Origin: Tethya wilhelma
Lineage: Eukaryota; Porifera; Demospongiae; Tethyida; Tethyidae
Direction: 5' to 3'
Assembly (NCBI GenBank): GCA_964030475.1
Contig: CAXIPT010000001.1
Location: 14,946,769 to 15,010,768, forward strand
Length of the DNA stretch: 64,000 nt
In this document: positions 34,300-47,567 of the stretch, one piece after another
Numbering within the stretch: position 1 is the first letter of the stretch
How the letters are laid out: every line of letters starts with the position of its first letter
The notes under the pieces: model-generated
The model's input: only the letters and a program-made list of their open reading frames with translations
What the model was told of the DNA's origin: nothing
The model's database searches: none
Program-made: the position numbers and the translations under genes

Positions 34300-34413
34300 G
34301 TTATCTACTGGTTTTCAAGGATTTATGGCAGTAAACTGCCTGAGCCTGAGGGCGCAGCCCAAAGGCAAAGGCTGTTTACGTAGCCATAAATCCTTGGAAA
34401 CCAGTAGATAAGT
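34300..34413. repeat. Short foldback repeat in locus D intron
   Basis: TTATCTACTGGTTTTCAAGG and its near-complement CCTTGGAAACCAGTAGATAA lie about 110 bases apart, with further pairing (ATTTATGGC / GCCATAAAT). Confidence 0.6.
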
Positions 34414-34434
34414 GTTATATCTCAGAACAATAAG

Positions 34435-34815
34435 CAGTAAGAGTAGCAGTGTAGGAATGGGCAGTGTTGTAAAAAGTGTTGGAACAAGGAATGGTCTCAA
34501 TTTCGGCACATGACTACTTCATTTTTGTGCCCAAGTCTTGGCCAGTAATCTAGTCCTGACTGCAATACTTTATTCCACTTTTTAGCCAAGTGATAAAATT
34601 GGTAGGAATTTGAACCTGATAAGCTATTCAAGTACAGATCACTCTTTGAACCATTTACAACAATTAGCTACAATTAGCTAATAATTATTAACTAGAGAGA
34701 TCAAAATGAAAATGAAGTAGTCATGTGCCAAAACTGAGACCATTCCTTGTTCCAACACTTTTTACAGCACTGCCCATTCCTACACTGCTTATTTTTGAAA
34801 TTTTTACTACTTGTA
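34435..34815. mobile_element. Foldback element, GAATGGGCAGTG family, copy 2
   Basis: Inverted arms containing GTGTAGGAATGGGCAGTG and GGCACATGACTACTTCATTT are separated by about 150 bases, in the long intron between FN3-E and FN3-F of locus D. Confidence 0.7.
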
Positions 34816-34829
34816 TCATACGTACGGTA

Positions 34830-35800
34830 GTACGTATAGTAGGAATGGGCCGACTGTCCCATTGACACAATACAAAATGTTCATGCTTATAAACTTTCAG
34901 GGAAAGAAAGCTAAGCCTTCAAATGCATTTAATAGCTTCCCACAGACAATTAGCTTACTGTATTAACCAAGAAGACTGGTAGAAAGTTTCTAGAGCACTC
35001 TGGAGAGAGCGCTCGCGAGAAGCCACAAGAGTGCAATTTTGTTCTCCTTCCTTTCTTCCTTCCTTCCTTCCTTCCTTCCTTCCTAACTGACTTACTTGAA
35101 CGCAATTTCCAGACAAACAAAAGGCATTGAGCCAACTTTAACCATATAGTGGGACTTCATTTCATCTGTAGTACGTCCTTTTCGACTCCTTTGCTGGCGA
35201 AAACGCAGCAAACAAAATCTAGGCAGCTTTGAAACTCTCGATATAAAATACTGTACTTTTTATTTAGCCATTTTGATGTTGGTAAAGGTCGTCAATAGAC
35301 CACGTGGTTTGCATGTATATAATGCGCATTCGCATTAAATGTACACCTTTTAGAGACTGACAAGTCTCTGCTGTGTGATTGTCTCCATGTAATTGAGCAC
35401 CTTGGTGTTTTAAAAAGTGAATGAACAAGTAGTAAAAATTTTATAAAAATGAGAAGTGTAGGAATGGGCAGTGCGGTAAAAAGCAATCACGGAAACAAGG
35501 TAAGTCTCTGAATTTCGGCACATGACTACTTCATTTTTTGTGCCCTATTCTTTGTGTATCTACATTCTAAATGCTTGTTACTTCATCCAAATTAGTCAAG
35601 TGCATGATTGCTGTTGCATTGACTCATGAGCCAAATGACCGACATTTATAATGATGGAATTCAAATTTGCAATAAAGTTCACTCATGAAAATGAAGTAGT
35701 CATGTGCCGAAATTCAGAGACTTACCTTGTTTCATTGCTTTTTACCGCACTGCCCATTCCTACACTTCTCATTTTTATAAAATTTTTACTACTTGTATAT
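34830..35800. mobile_element. About 1-kb composite non-autonomous element (opposite orientation to 58035-58957)
   Basis: It is made of a unique part (about 34830-35425, including a (CCTT)n run at 35049-35083, TTGAGCCAACTTTAACCATA and GCGCATTCGCAT) plus a foldback of the GAATGGGCAGTG family (35425-35795). The same combination occurs inverted at 58035-58957. There is no recognisable transposase. Confidence 0.65.
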
Positions 35801-36848
35801 AGGAAGCATGACTTACTGCCATCAGCTGTTCTGATAGTTAAAGGTTGTGAGAATGGTCCAGTACCAGCACTATTAACAGCAGCCACTGAAAAGGAGTACT
35901 CTGTGAAAGGAATCAAGCCCTCAACTGTGTAAGTCCTTGATGCACCAGAGGATGAGTCAGTGGTGGTCTGTGAGTCTCTACCATATCGTATCATGTAGCC
36001 AATGATGACACCATTTTGATCAAGACAATTCACTTCATTCCAAGTCACTGTGATTGATGTATTGGACACAGATTGTCGAATGAGACCTTGAGGAGCACCA
36101 GTAGGAGCTAGGCCAAATAATTATAATGGAGTAAGTGTATGGTACATGAGCAGTCATTAAAGTATACCAGCTGACAGGGTTTGCATTGTCATTGCAGCAC
36201 TTTCTTTCATAACTGATGTATTAGAACCTCCAAACCTATACACAGCTGTCACTGTGACAGTGTATGTGCTGAACTCTTCAAGTCCATCAATATCTCTTGT
36301 ACGTAGTGAGCCATCAACTGTTACAGAACCTGTATCCTCAGGTGGACAACTTGTACGTGTGTAGGTTATGATAAATTCATCAGCAGGCTTATTCCCACTA
36401 CCAGAAGACAGTGACCACTCAACTCTTAGAGATGTTGAGGAGAGAACTGAAGAGGAACTCAAGACGACAGGAGTTGGAAGAGCTAAAATAGTTCATAGAG
36501 AGAGAGAGAAAGAGAGAAATAACTTAAACTGTCATAATGATAACTACTATAATAAAGATAAAACATGTTTTATACCTAATATTTCAACACTAGCAGTTCC
36601 CCCAGTACTATATAGTGCAATAGAATTGAATAAAGAGAGTGACTCGATAGAGATCTCAACAGTACCAGGATCAACATTAGGTATTAGTTGACTGGTTGCT
36701 GAGGCAGCAAGGGCAGATGAGGTCTGGCCAGTCACATTAAGACGAAATCCAAGGATCATAGTGACAGTACCAGCTGGTGCAGTCCAAGTGACTTGGACTA
36801 GTCCCTCTCCAACTTGTAACACTTGGACATCAGTAGGTGGGCCAGGAA

Positions 36849-37430
36849 CTGTGGAAGAAAAACAATCAATAGTATAACATAATTACCTGTATATGATTAT
36901 ACTTATCATATATGACCACTATCCATGATGACAAATTTAAAAGCATACACCTGCAGACAAAACTGTCATCAGTTAATAATTTATTTTTTTTATACATAAT
37001 AATTTTTGTAATGTCCATTAACAATTATTATTGACAGAACAAAAATTTGACAATTTGGACTTTGATTCTCAATAAAAAATCGCCATGTTTATATCTACAT
37101 ACATTAATATGTCTGGCTATTTGAAATAATTTTAATAGGACAATAAGTGATATCATTATAATTATGGTGAAAATCTAAGTTATATTTCTAGATTACAGTA
37201 TTTATACGCTAAAGATTGGGAAATATTGGTCAGAGCAATCTAAATTAGTAACTGTTGAAAACAGAAGGAAGTAAATTAATTATTGTATTATTTGATGACT
37301 CTTGATGAATCATCTATCATTGATCTATATCTACGATTGATACATTACAAGAGATTATAGCTAGGGCTGTAAGTAGCAGGTGATTGAAGTGGTTCTGTAA
37401 CATGTATAATTACCAGTGAGTCTTACTGAC
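36849..37430. other. Intron between module B and FN3-C of locus D
   Basis: 582 bases, AT-rich, with no exon or recognisable repeat. Confidence 0.5.
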
Positions 37431-38169
37431 ATGGACTAGTGATTTGCACACTTTGAGCAGTTCAAGTACGTCTGTTGTTAGCAGTAAATGTGATGGTACC
37501 ACTTGGTCTCCCTCTTGCCATCAGTGTGTTGGTATAGCGAGCATTCTCCAAATCACTACGGCTATTACTATTGATATTTGTAGTCACAGTGCTGTCTGGG
37601 ATTGGTGCTCCATCTATTGTCCAGCTAACACTACCAGGAGGTCCTCCATCAGTAGCAACAGTTATACTTAGTCTATCAGGATCAACTGCTGTCAATGTAA
37701 CATTTGATGAGGTTATATCATTCAAAACACCTCTATTAGTTTCATCTACACATATATGAATAAGAACATAGCAAGGTTAGCCATATACACATCCGTTCTG
37801 CAATACTTTTATATATAATCAACTTACCACGGGTGTATAGTCCAACATAGATGCTCCTCTCTCCATTGCCATCAGGAACTATAAATCTCCAGACTCCTTC
37901 ATGAACACAACATTGCCTTATCTCTTCTCTTCTCAACAGACGGAGGATTCGTGAGCCATTAGAGAATGTTGCAGTTGTAAATCTCCAAATGAAACCAGTA
38001 CTTGGTGGTTCTATTCTGTTATCATCAGGATAGATAATTCTAGGATCTCCTCCAGAACTAGAGAACACAACAGAGAGTGCACCATCTGGATTTGCCTGTA
38101 TACCCACACCTTCCTTGTCTAGTGCTTCATGTTCAGGTATAACCTCACCATTGAGTAGGAGGGTCAGCT

Positions 38170-38654
38170 CTGTGGGGAAAACAACATAATAATAAATAAT
38201 AAAAATCCTAGGCATGTAGGGAAATCGAAGAAAAAACTTTGAGACCTAATGGCTGGGATTTGAATTCTATATTATTCTATATCCATCGTAATGCAAGTTG
38301 GAACAAACTCGGCCATAAGCTACAACTATATAGGAGTTGCCACTTAATATATAGAAAAATCGTGACAGCCATTGATGACCTGGTTCTTTTGAGCAAATAA
38401 CCTTTGTTTGATCTTGAAAGATAATCTTTGTACTTACTATTGAATTGGTACACTAAGTGTATAGCTACATGTATTCTTCGAACATTTTACTGAGTTAATT
38501 GGTATTGTGAGGGTTGATTTCATGAAAAGTTGACAAAGTGAGAATTGATACTGTGGGAGTTGATTGAATGAGAATTGATCTCGTGGCACGCACCCCTACG
38601 CACGTGCCGTAGCTTAACAAAGCAGACGCTGACATACATCAGGTACGTATACAT

Positions 38655-38691
<37 letters not shown>
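38170..38691. other. Upstream of module A in locus D up to the gap
   Basis: No signal-peptide exon is visible. It includes three tandem near-copies of a TTGATxxxxTGAGAATTGA motif near 38513-38580 and a (GA)n run (38657-38691) ending at the N at 38692. Confidence 0.5.
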
Positions 38692-39466
38692 NGACTCACC
38701 GTCCAATTAAGATACGGTACACTCAAACGATCAGTTCAATTATGTTGAAGGTTAGTCCTATCTGTACCACACTGGATGAGGGAGCCTAAGTTTGATTCAC
38801 CAATCACCTTGAGATAATAATTATTATAATTATGTAGATATAATTGATCGAAGTAACTCAATTGGCCATCAGTATTCATTTCAGTCTAATATGTTACTAA
38901 TCCTATCTTATGACATCATACATCACATGCTGATGGTCGTGAATACAACTTATAAAGCAACTATAATATTATAGTAGGTCATGCATCTGCTATATAAGTA
39001 AGTCATTGTTCAATGTCTATTGTATAGCTTCATCAGCAATAATTTCCCCTTGCATAATAGTAACCAAAAACAAGTATTATAAAAATGGGAGGATGAATGA
39101 AGGTTTCTCCTCACTAAAGGCATACTATTAGCTAACCCTCACACCAACCCAATCTCATGGCTTTTTTCAAAAGTCATGGGATGAACTCGGCCGTCTTGAT
39201 GATCTTGAGAGGTATGCACATATATACACATGAATGAACTCTGTTTTTGCTTCATACAATCTTCAAGTTCGATCTGCAGAAGATTTTTAGTGATCCATAA
39301 CACCAGCAAAATTTGTAGCTGTACGTAACATTTTTGTATGACAGTGTATGTTACTATGTAGGTGTTTTTGTTTTGTTTTGTTTTTCCTACTAGGTTTAAA
39401 GGTATATACCCACTCATTTTACAAAAGAGACTGCATGGTGGAAGGTGTACTATGACAGTGTTGAAT

Positions 39467-39512
<46 letters not shown>

Positions 39513-39598
39513 CAGTGAGCTGCATAGATTGGACTTCAGACTCTTACAGTGTTACTAAGGTGAATTTTATAACCCTTTTTGTTTCTCCCGAGCTACAG

Positions 39599-39856
39599 AT
39601 GTCTCCAGTCTTCACTCACAATCCTTCCGTCTTCTCCTACCAGTAGCCTCCGATTGGAAGAACATTGGAACTCTCCTTCTAGTTCCCTCTCACACACTAG
39701 ACAAGATTGAGTGTGATAATCGTGGAGTGAGAGATTGTCTTCGTGCTATGTTAGGGGAGTGGATGGACCAGCCCAGCTCACCTCCTTCCTTTGAGACACT
39801 GGTGGAGGCTCTGGAGGCTCTAGGACACCAGACAACAGCACAGACTGAGAGTACTG
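39599..39856 (+). CDS. Death-domain exon
   Basis: An exon bounded by ctacag and gtaagt (258 nt, entry and exit in phase 1) encodes SFRLLLPVASDWKNIGTLLL, VPSHTLDKIECDNRGVRDCL, RAMLGEWMDQPSSPPSFETL and VEALEALGHQTTAQTEST. The pattern W..(I/L)G..L...HTLD.I, then CLRAML.EW, then SFETLVEALEALG is typical of death domains, which bind other death domains in apoptosis and innate immune adaptors. No neighbouring exon is recognised on this short contig (38693-41655), so the rest of the protein is unknown. Confidence 0.8.
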
Positions 39857-41588
39857 GTAAGTTTATGTGTATGTATGTACAGTGACCTGCATGGATTGTT
39901 GTAAACTCAAGTTTAGACTTTGCTATATATAGTGTTGTAGTGACCACTTATTAGTGCATGTTTGTTTACGTTTATTTAGTCATCATTTTTTTAATCATCT
40001 GCATACAATTTCCTGGTCATGCTTTTCCACCTGACTACTGATCTCACATCACTCTTAGTCAGTACTTTTACTTTGATGCTTTTAGGTCACTCTATATTCA
40101 TCATTCACCTTATTTACTTAACACCTGTACCACATCCTTTTACTCACATTAATTTTCTTGGTGGTACTAAGTGGGTGGATGTCTCATCTTCAGTGGTTGA
40201 AGCTGTACACAAACAAACAAAACAAAAAATGACAAAAATGCATGTGCAGAAAGTAGAAGATTATATAATTATTGATTAAGTTGATTAATTTTTTTGTATG
40301 CTATTTTTTTTCCCCTTTTTTATTTTAATTTTTACCCAGATGCTGATTTTAGTTTTGTGTATACCAGATTCTTGTTATGTTTAAGTTGCTAATATTAAAT
40401 ACACATTTTGATACATAATATACGTAATTTGAGCCTAGCTGAAGTAAGTGTAACCAACTATAAGTTCAACAATGTATATCCCTTTCGCTTGGAATTTGTT
40501 GTAAAATTGCACAAACTCTAATTCTTAAGTACGTCATCATTTGATTCATGAATTTATTCATTGTCGGCATGTCGGCACCAGATATATCCCATAGTGGATT
40601 TTGAAGTGGTCGGCACTCTGATCTGTAATGGATTAAGTGGTTTGCCTTTGAAGAAGCTTTAAAGTTAGCTTCATCGACTTTTTTTTCCCCAAAAAATAAG
40701 AGTTTTAAAGTAGCATGTGTGATTGTGGGTTAATAAACAAAGACTCCTATGTGCATGCAACACTAGCGCTTGCATTTCTGGGTGAATTCTGGGCGATTGA
40801 GCTTGAGAGGTACCTGCTGGCATCCATTGAAGGGGTGTGGTTGAGTTAAGACGTAGATCAGTGACTAAAAAGTAGTAAAAACATCACAACAGGATTCAAG
40901 AGTTCATAATCTTGTGAATTTTGAGAGCGATCATAACCAAAAATGCCGATTTGCCGATTTTTTCAAGCAATATACATTACAATAAAACCATTTTACATGA
41001 CATGCAAGCTGCTATTATGCTCACATGTATCTGCAAATAATGACAGCTAGCTTTGATACTGCTTTGATCAGCTCACACATGATATTGAAGTTTTAATACT
41101 ATAGATTTGCTGTGGAGTTATAGTTAAGGGTGACCACAGCATGGAGGTAGCCAAATAAAGGTCATAAAGTAAACTCAGGGCAACAAAGAGATCATTTCCA
41201 TTAAACATGATGCTGACCATGTCACAAAAGCCTTGTACCAAGGCTCTCTCCTTTGACTTTGCACCTTGCGTACGAGGCTATGTCACAAGGCATGCATTTT
41301 GTCATGTCAAAATAGTTTCAAGTATATTTGGGGGTAAAGTATGCAGACATTTGACAATGTTTTTAATTACAATCCAAGCACGTGGTTTTGAATCAGTTTG
41401 TGGTACAACCACCATACATGTATATCAACAGTGTATTGTGATTTTTAGTGTGCATGATCTACTTTACACCCATACTAATATTATGTATGTGATAATCAAA
41501 ATACCAGCTCAGCATGATACATGGCTGCACATGTCGTACCTCCTCCGTTTGCACATGAAATGCATATGTTGACTCATGAATTTATCAT

Positions 41589-41655
<67 letters not shown>
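39857..41655. other. Non-coding stretch after the death-domain exon
   Basis: No exon recognised. It is AT-rich, with a copy of the short ACCAAGGCTCTCTCC...GTACGAGGCTA repeat near 41233-41283 and a (CT)n microsatellite at 41589-41655 ending at the N at 41656. Confidence 0.5.
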
Positions 41656-41780
41656 NCAAAATAATAAAATTATTTGATACAAAAAACTCACAACACAAAC
41701 AGATAGTGGCTGATATACTATTTCTATGTTATAACACCACAAAATCATTACGCAATTAACTGATGTGTCAGTAGGCATCA

Positions 41781-44700
41781 TTATTCAAATCGTGGATTTT
41801 CATAAAGTTCATGATCATCTGGATCAACATAATCGGCATAATCTGAGTCTTTCTGATCATGATTCACATCACCATATGCAACACATTGCTCCAATGGGAT
41901 GCCAGAAACTGTTGGTCTATGTTTGTTGTTATGGGATCCAATAGAACTATTGGTATGTGTGTGTATGTTTTAAGAAAATAAACTCATACACACAGAGAAT
42001 ATCTGAGTCAAAGTAGTTTGGTCATGGACATGAGTATGTGTGCTTATGAGTAATGTATGACACTGCATGCTGTGCATATGCACTCTATGTGAGTTTGTGT
42101 TTGTGTAAGTGTACACAACTTAAGGAAATAAATGAATTTTTCGTCCATTTACATTCCTACACAAAGTTTATGTTATTCATCATATGCATGTTATGCACCA
42201 ATGAAAACAACTTACGGGGTATGACATTCATAGTGGTCTTCTTGTTTGTTGTGATGCTGGTTATGTTGCACAGACATAGTTTTGACACTGTAAGCTTTAG
42301 AGCTGCGGTTTATATTATTCAGTAAACAAGGAAGACAGTGGTATTGTCAACAATAAACAACATGGGAATGGCTTGTATATATCCTTTAATACAGCCTGTA
42401 AATAATAGTAGTGTTTTTGTACTGATCAACCCTAATATCCAACAATAGGTCAAAGATGCACGTCTATTATATTGATTTGCTGCATGCAGTTAATTACTAA
42501 GGTTGCATGAGGCATCTGCCCCTCTTCAGAGCCTCTTGATGAATGGATATAGAGTCACTTAAGTTGAATATTATATGTCTAACTGTATAAGATAATAATT
42601 ACCTTTGTTTCTTTTTCCAACAGAGGTAGACAATCACCAGAACCACTGTGTACACAAGAACCGATACAAACACAGCCCCAATAGCCACTCCAATGACTAC
42701 TTCAACTGCAATGCATTTGCTCACTGTGAAAAGAAATTAACATCATATTATTATAATTATTATGCATATAAAACTACATGCATGAGTCAAACATTAATTT
42801 ACTTCATGCATGAGCAACTGATTGTGTCAACCACATAATTATGTTTGGAACATGAACAAAAAGATCTTACATGGAGCGGGATCCTTGTCTTCAAGAGTGG
42901 GACACTTACATGAGCCACCAGTCTCAGTTGTGACATTAGTTAAACTGTATTCTTTCAACACAACACCGCATGTAGAAGTCAGCATCAACTTAATTAATGA
43001 ATGCAGAACTATTGAACAGTTTAACTTTATTTAGTAGCATTCTTGTTATCTCAATAAACTTCATTTAAAAATGGCATACCATTAGGGGGTGTGGTAACCA
43101 TGAGAAGTGTATGAGTCATTCCGGGAGAAATTTCTCCTTCAATAGGCTCCCCTCCTTCCAGTCTAGCCACACCCACCACACTAAAGGAATAGGTTGCACC
43201 ACTGATAAGACCTCCTATTGTTGCAGAGTTTGTTTCTCGTCCTTCCACCTCTATAAAATTATCACTCTGTCTCTTCCTGCTCTCAGAGAGAGAATAGTAC
43301 ACCCGGTATCCTGTTATCTCAGGGATATCAAGAGGCTCCCAAGTCACTCTCACTGATGTAGCATCAATGGTAGAAACTTGAACATTGAATACTTGGCCTG
43401 TACAAATAGATCAATCACAAGGATAAAACTCTTGGCATTTCTGCAACACAGTTTGTGTTCTTACCTGGTAATTCCAGAGTGCTGTTTATAAGGGTAACAC
43501 CCTCTCCAGGTCCAATCCTAGTGAATGCTCTCACAGTGATAGTGACATTAGTCCCAGGTTCCAGAGAAGAGATGGTGAAGTTCAATGATGTGGTGTTAGC
43601 ACTGCTTGTAGTGTTCACACTGTAGGAGACCTCATACTGTGTAATGATCCCATTTGGCTGGACCGGTGGGGACCAGGACACAACCATTGATGTGAACATA
43701 CGAGTAAGAGTAGGTGAGTCAACTTCACCAGGACCTACATGACATTGTACGTATGAGATGCCCCATACACATAATAGTGGTAACAGAATTACCAGTATGA
43801 CAAACTACATAATATGTCTTACTGCTCTCAGGTGTTGTGACAGTCAAGGGGGTCTCAGAGAATGCTCCAGTGCCAGCACTATTCACAGCAGCCACTGAAA
43901 AGGAGTACTCTGTGAAAGGAGTCAAGCCCTCAATTGTGTACGTCCTTGATGTACCAGAGGATACGCCTGTGGTGGTCTGTGAGTCTCCAACATATCGTAT
44001 CATGTAGCTAGTGATGACACCATTTTGATCAAGACAAGGCAATTCATTCCAAGTCACTGTGATTGATGTATTGGACACAGATTGTTCCATGAGACCTTGA
44101 GGAGCACCAGTAGGAGCTAGCATAATATTAAATTAAAATTGGGTAAGCTACAGTAGTTACTGTAGTGTAGTATTATGAGCATGCAATCATAGATCAAAGC
44201 ATACGTACCAGCTGATTGGGTTTGCAATGTCCTTGCAACACTCGCTTTCATAACTAATGGATTAGAACCTCCAAACCTATACACAGCTGTCACTGTGATA
44301 GTGTATATGCTGAACTCTTCAAGTCCATCAATATCTCTTGTACGTAGTGAGCCATCAACTGTCACAGAACCTGTATCCTCAGGTGAACAACTTGTACGTG
44401 TGTAGGTAATGATAAATTCATCAGCAGGCTTATTCCCACTACCAGAAGACAGTGACCACTCAACTCTTAGAGATGTTGAGGAGAGAACTGAAGAGCAACT
44501 CAAGATGACAGGAGTTGGAAGAGCTAGAATAGTTCACAGAGGAAGAGAAAATAATAAGTATAACTGGTATGACATTGTAACAATGTTACCTAGCACATCA
44601 AGACTAGTACTTGCCGCAGTACTATATAGGAGCCGAGAATTCATTGTAGACAGAGACACAATAGAGATCTCAAGAGTACCAGTAGCAACATCAGATATTG

Positions 44701-46953
44701 TATGGCTGATTGATGAGGAAGAAACAATGCCAGGTGACTGTCCGGTCACACTAAGATGGTATCCACTGGTAGCACTATTTGCTCTAGTCCAAGTGACTTG
44801 AACTTGTTCATCTCCGACTTGTGATGCTTGAACATTAGAAGGTGGGCTAGGAACTGTATGTGGAACAATTCACCTCCAAAAAATCAAAAGAAATAACATC
44901 ACATTATACAATGCATAACAATCCACGAAACATCAGTTTGTCATAGAACATTGAATGCAATAAATAAATCTATAGAAATTATACATACATCCAACAAAAA
45001 TAGTCCCTATTATACTGTAGTAAATCTCATGCACTGTCTTACTGATATTATTAATTTGATTCTGCACATAAAATTATTGGCCTTTGACCATTTCTTTCAT
45101 GCACTATTGTTTGCTTGAGCATCTATGATTTGAGCCCCCTTGACTGAAACATTTTGATCCTGGTCATGGGTCTGACTATATATTCATGGCCACATAATGT
45201 ATAATGTGCAAGTGACCACCCCAGATCATTTTAAACTATTTTGCCAACATATTGTGCACATTTATAGTCATGCATGCAGGCTGCCATTGCAGGGATACAT
45301 TCATGCTCTCTAGAGAATCACAAAATCATGTATTTTGGTTATGGTTAGTGGGCATGGTTTCATAGGAAAACACATAGACTTAAGATAAAAAAACCCACAA
45401 GGTTTCTCATACCAAACCTGTTACAGTAGTTTAGTTAAAAAAAGAAGAGTCTTAAGATAAGTAGAGTTATCTTGAATAGTTTATCATTAATTTTGTTCTT
45501 GAGATATAGGTAAAAAAATAGATGGATCAACAGGGACTCCTGGAGGGACAGACAGCTATACAACCCAACTATGCCAAGGGTTCATAGCACAAAAATTTTG
45601 GAGAATGGAAGCTTTACTGCCAAATAAATCTGCCAATATATAATGACTAGCTATATCCAACATTGATATGAGTTATAGTCTATAGGAGTGCTATACTTAC
45701 ATGGGTTAGTGATTTGTATACTTCGAGGAGTTGTGGTTCGTCTGTTGTTAGCAGTAAATGTGATGGTACCACTTGGTCTCCTTCTTGCCATCAGTGTGTT
45801 GGTATAGCGAGCATTCTCCAAATCACTCTGGCTATTACTATTGACATTTGTAGTCACATTGCTGTCTGGGATTGGTGCTCCATCTATTGTCCAGCTAACA
45901 CTACCAGGAGGTCCTCCATCAGTAGCAACAGTAAGAGTATAGGTTGGAGGCTCAGTCAACAAGGGACTAACTGCTGTCAATGTGACATCTGAGGAGGTCA
46001 GAGCATTCAAAACACCTCTATTGGTTTCATCTGTACATCAAGAGTATAAACCTCAACAATACATAATACCATGCACTTGGAATTAATTCTAAGCTCAACT
46101 CACCACGGGTGTATAGTCCAACATAAATGGTCCTTTCTCCGTTGCAATCAGGGACTGTGAATCTCCAGACTCCTTCATGATCACAACATTGCCGTATCTC
46201 TTCTCTTCTCAACAGACGGAGGATTCGTGAGCCATTAGAGAATGTCTCAGTTACAGATCTAAAAATGAAACCACGACTTGGTGGATCAACTCGGGCATCA
46301 CCTGGATAGACAATTCTAGGATCTCCTCCAGAACGAGAAAACACAACAGAGAGTGCACCATCTGGATTTGCCTGTATACCCACATCTTCCTTGTCTAGTG
46401 CTTCATGTTCAGGTATAACCTCACCATTGAGTAAGAGGGTCAGCTCTGAGGGGATGATTGAATTAATGTGTTGTGAAATTAAAAACAGTTCCTGAATGCA
46501 TGATGACACACTGACTTCTATAGTTGTTTGATCATGAAACGATTAATTTTTGTCAATAATTTTCAATATAATGGTGAATTGTACAATGGTCAAAGTGAGC
46601 ATGATTATTCCTCAGAGTATTCCTCGGAGTATAGCTTGTCTATAAGATGTTTCCCTATAAGCCCTCACTAGCTGGTATAACCTTAAAATTATACAGCTGC
46701 AATGTAATACCAGTTTAGCTAGGTTACCAAATTGATCAAAAAACTAGCTTTCGGATCAGACCACAAATTATGAGGTAAACTCTTATTATTCTTGCCTAGC
46801 GTGTCTTGCCTAACTTAGAACAGTACAAGGATTACCCACATGCATGCCAGTTGATTGAGCCAAAAGAATAGGTATACCATCATTCTTTATCTAAGTAAAA
46901 TCTGTAGTCTGAAACCAATTGGAAGAATATGGCTTTCTTGCAAGTGCGCACAT

Positions 46954-46988
<35 letters not shown>

Positions 46989-47128
46989 TACCAGGAAATT
47001 CAGGTTGTGCTAAGTATGGAGTTAAATGTTCAGTTCTTAGTATAAGGCTTACCTGGAACCTGAGCATCTGCTGCTCCACTCAGAAATCCAAGACTTACAA
47101 TGAAGGTCCACACAGAGCTCATGTTCAT
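41781..47128 (-). CDS. Non-phosphatase Ig/FN3 receptor gene E (complete, 872 aa predicted)
   Basis: Twelve exons: signal peptide 47053-47128 (MNMSSVWTFIVSLGFLSGAA), Ig-like A 46104-46445, Ig-like B 45701-46030, FN3 44590-44853, 44209-44523, 43823-44116, 43465-43734, 43080-43397, linker 42871-42951 (with two Cys, SCKCPTLEDKDPAP), TM 42603-42723 (VVIGVAIGAVFVSVLVYTVV), tail 42216-42287, tail and stop 41781-41916 (TAA at 41781-41783). The lengths sum to 2619 nt = 873 codons with no stop inside. It is a type I receptor whose ectodomain matches the phosphatase receptors. The tail has no enzyme domain but contains DHYECH, GIPLEQCVAYGDV (fits the ITIM pattern VxYxxV), DSDYADYVDPDD and HELYENPRFE (YxN, the Grb2-type SH2 site). 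It probably signals by recruiting SH2 proteins once phosphorylated; that is an inference. No gap falls inside it. Confidence 0.92.
44854..45700. other. Intron between module B and FN3-C of gene E
   Basis: 847 bases, AT-rich, with no exon or clear repeat. The corresponding intron is the longest within the Ig/FN3 part in genes B and E as well as in locus D. Confidence 0.5.
46954..46986. repeat. (CA)n microsatellite in first intron of gene E
   Basis: An uninterrupted CA run about 65 bases from the signal-peptide exon. Confidence 0.9.
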
Positions 47129-47567
47129 TGTGTAAGCTGTAGAGAATGACAATATTCCTGGAGGAAATGAGTTACACACCCCCATAAATGAAAAACATTT
47201 ACAATATTTAATTATAATCACAGGTTCTGAAAAATAATGTGACATCGTAATGTCATAATAACAAGATTCATTTCAAAGTATATAGCCATGCAGTCTTAAT
47301 ATAATATTATATCCACCGCCATGCATTCATGATCCATTTGTAGACTATATAGTCTTGTACTGATTCACTAACTTGTATAAAAAAAATTGTAAAAATATTA
47401 ATGCACCCATTATTATAACATCTCTGTAAAACAATATTTATTTATACTGTAAGTTTATTTACTGTATGAGTATAATATACTATCCGATAATGTTCCTGAA
47501 GAAATGTGGTAGGTTAAATTCAACTATCATTGAACTAGCACAGGTACTTATAGCTGAGTTATCTTAC

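Larger units (their letters stand above)
30655..38169 (-). pseudogene. Non-phosphatase Ig/FN3 receptor, 5' part of locus D (two cassettes, several lesions)
   Basis: Exons: A 37828-38169, B 37431-37745, FN3-C 36576-36848, D 36168-36482, E 35817-36107, F 33925-34200; second cassette A 33442-33786, B 33069-33371, C 32739-32999, D truncated 32533-32679, E 32205-32498, F 31865-32137; FN3-G 30948-31784, interrupted by a transposon at 31251-31760; TM 30655-30766. Lesions: an in-frame TGA at 37462-37464 in module B where gene E reads ACA, loss of the second half of one FN3-D exon, and the insertion in FN3-G. Apart from these, exon lengths and phases match the functional genes. No signal-peptide exon is found before the gap at 38692. 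Because cassette exons are phase-symmetrical, skipping could bypass some lesions, so low-level function cannot be excluded. Confidence 0.75.
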
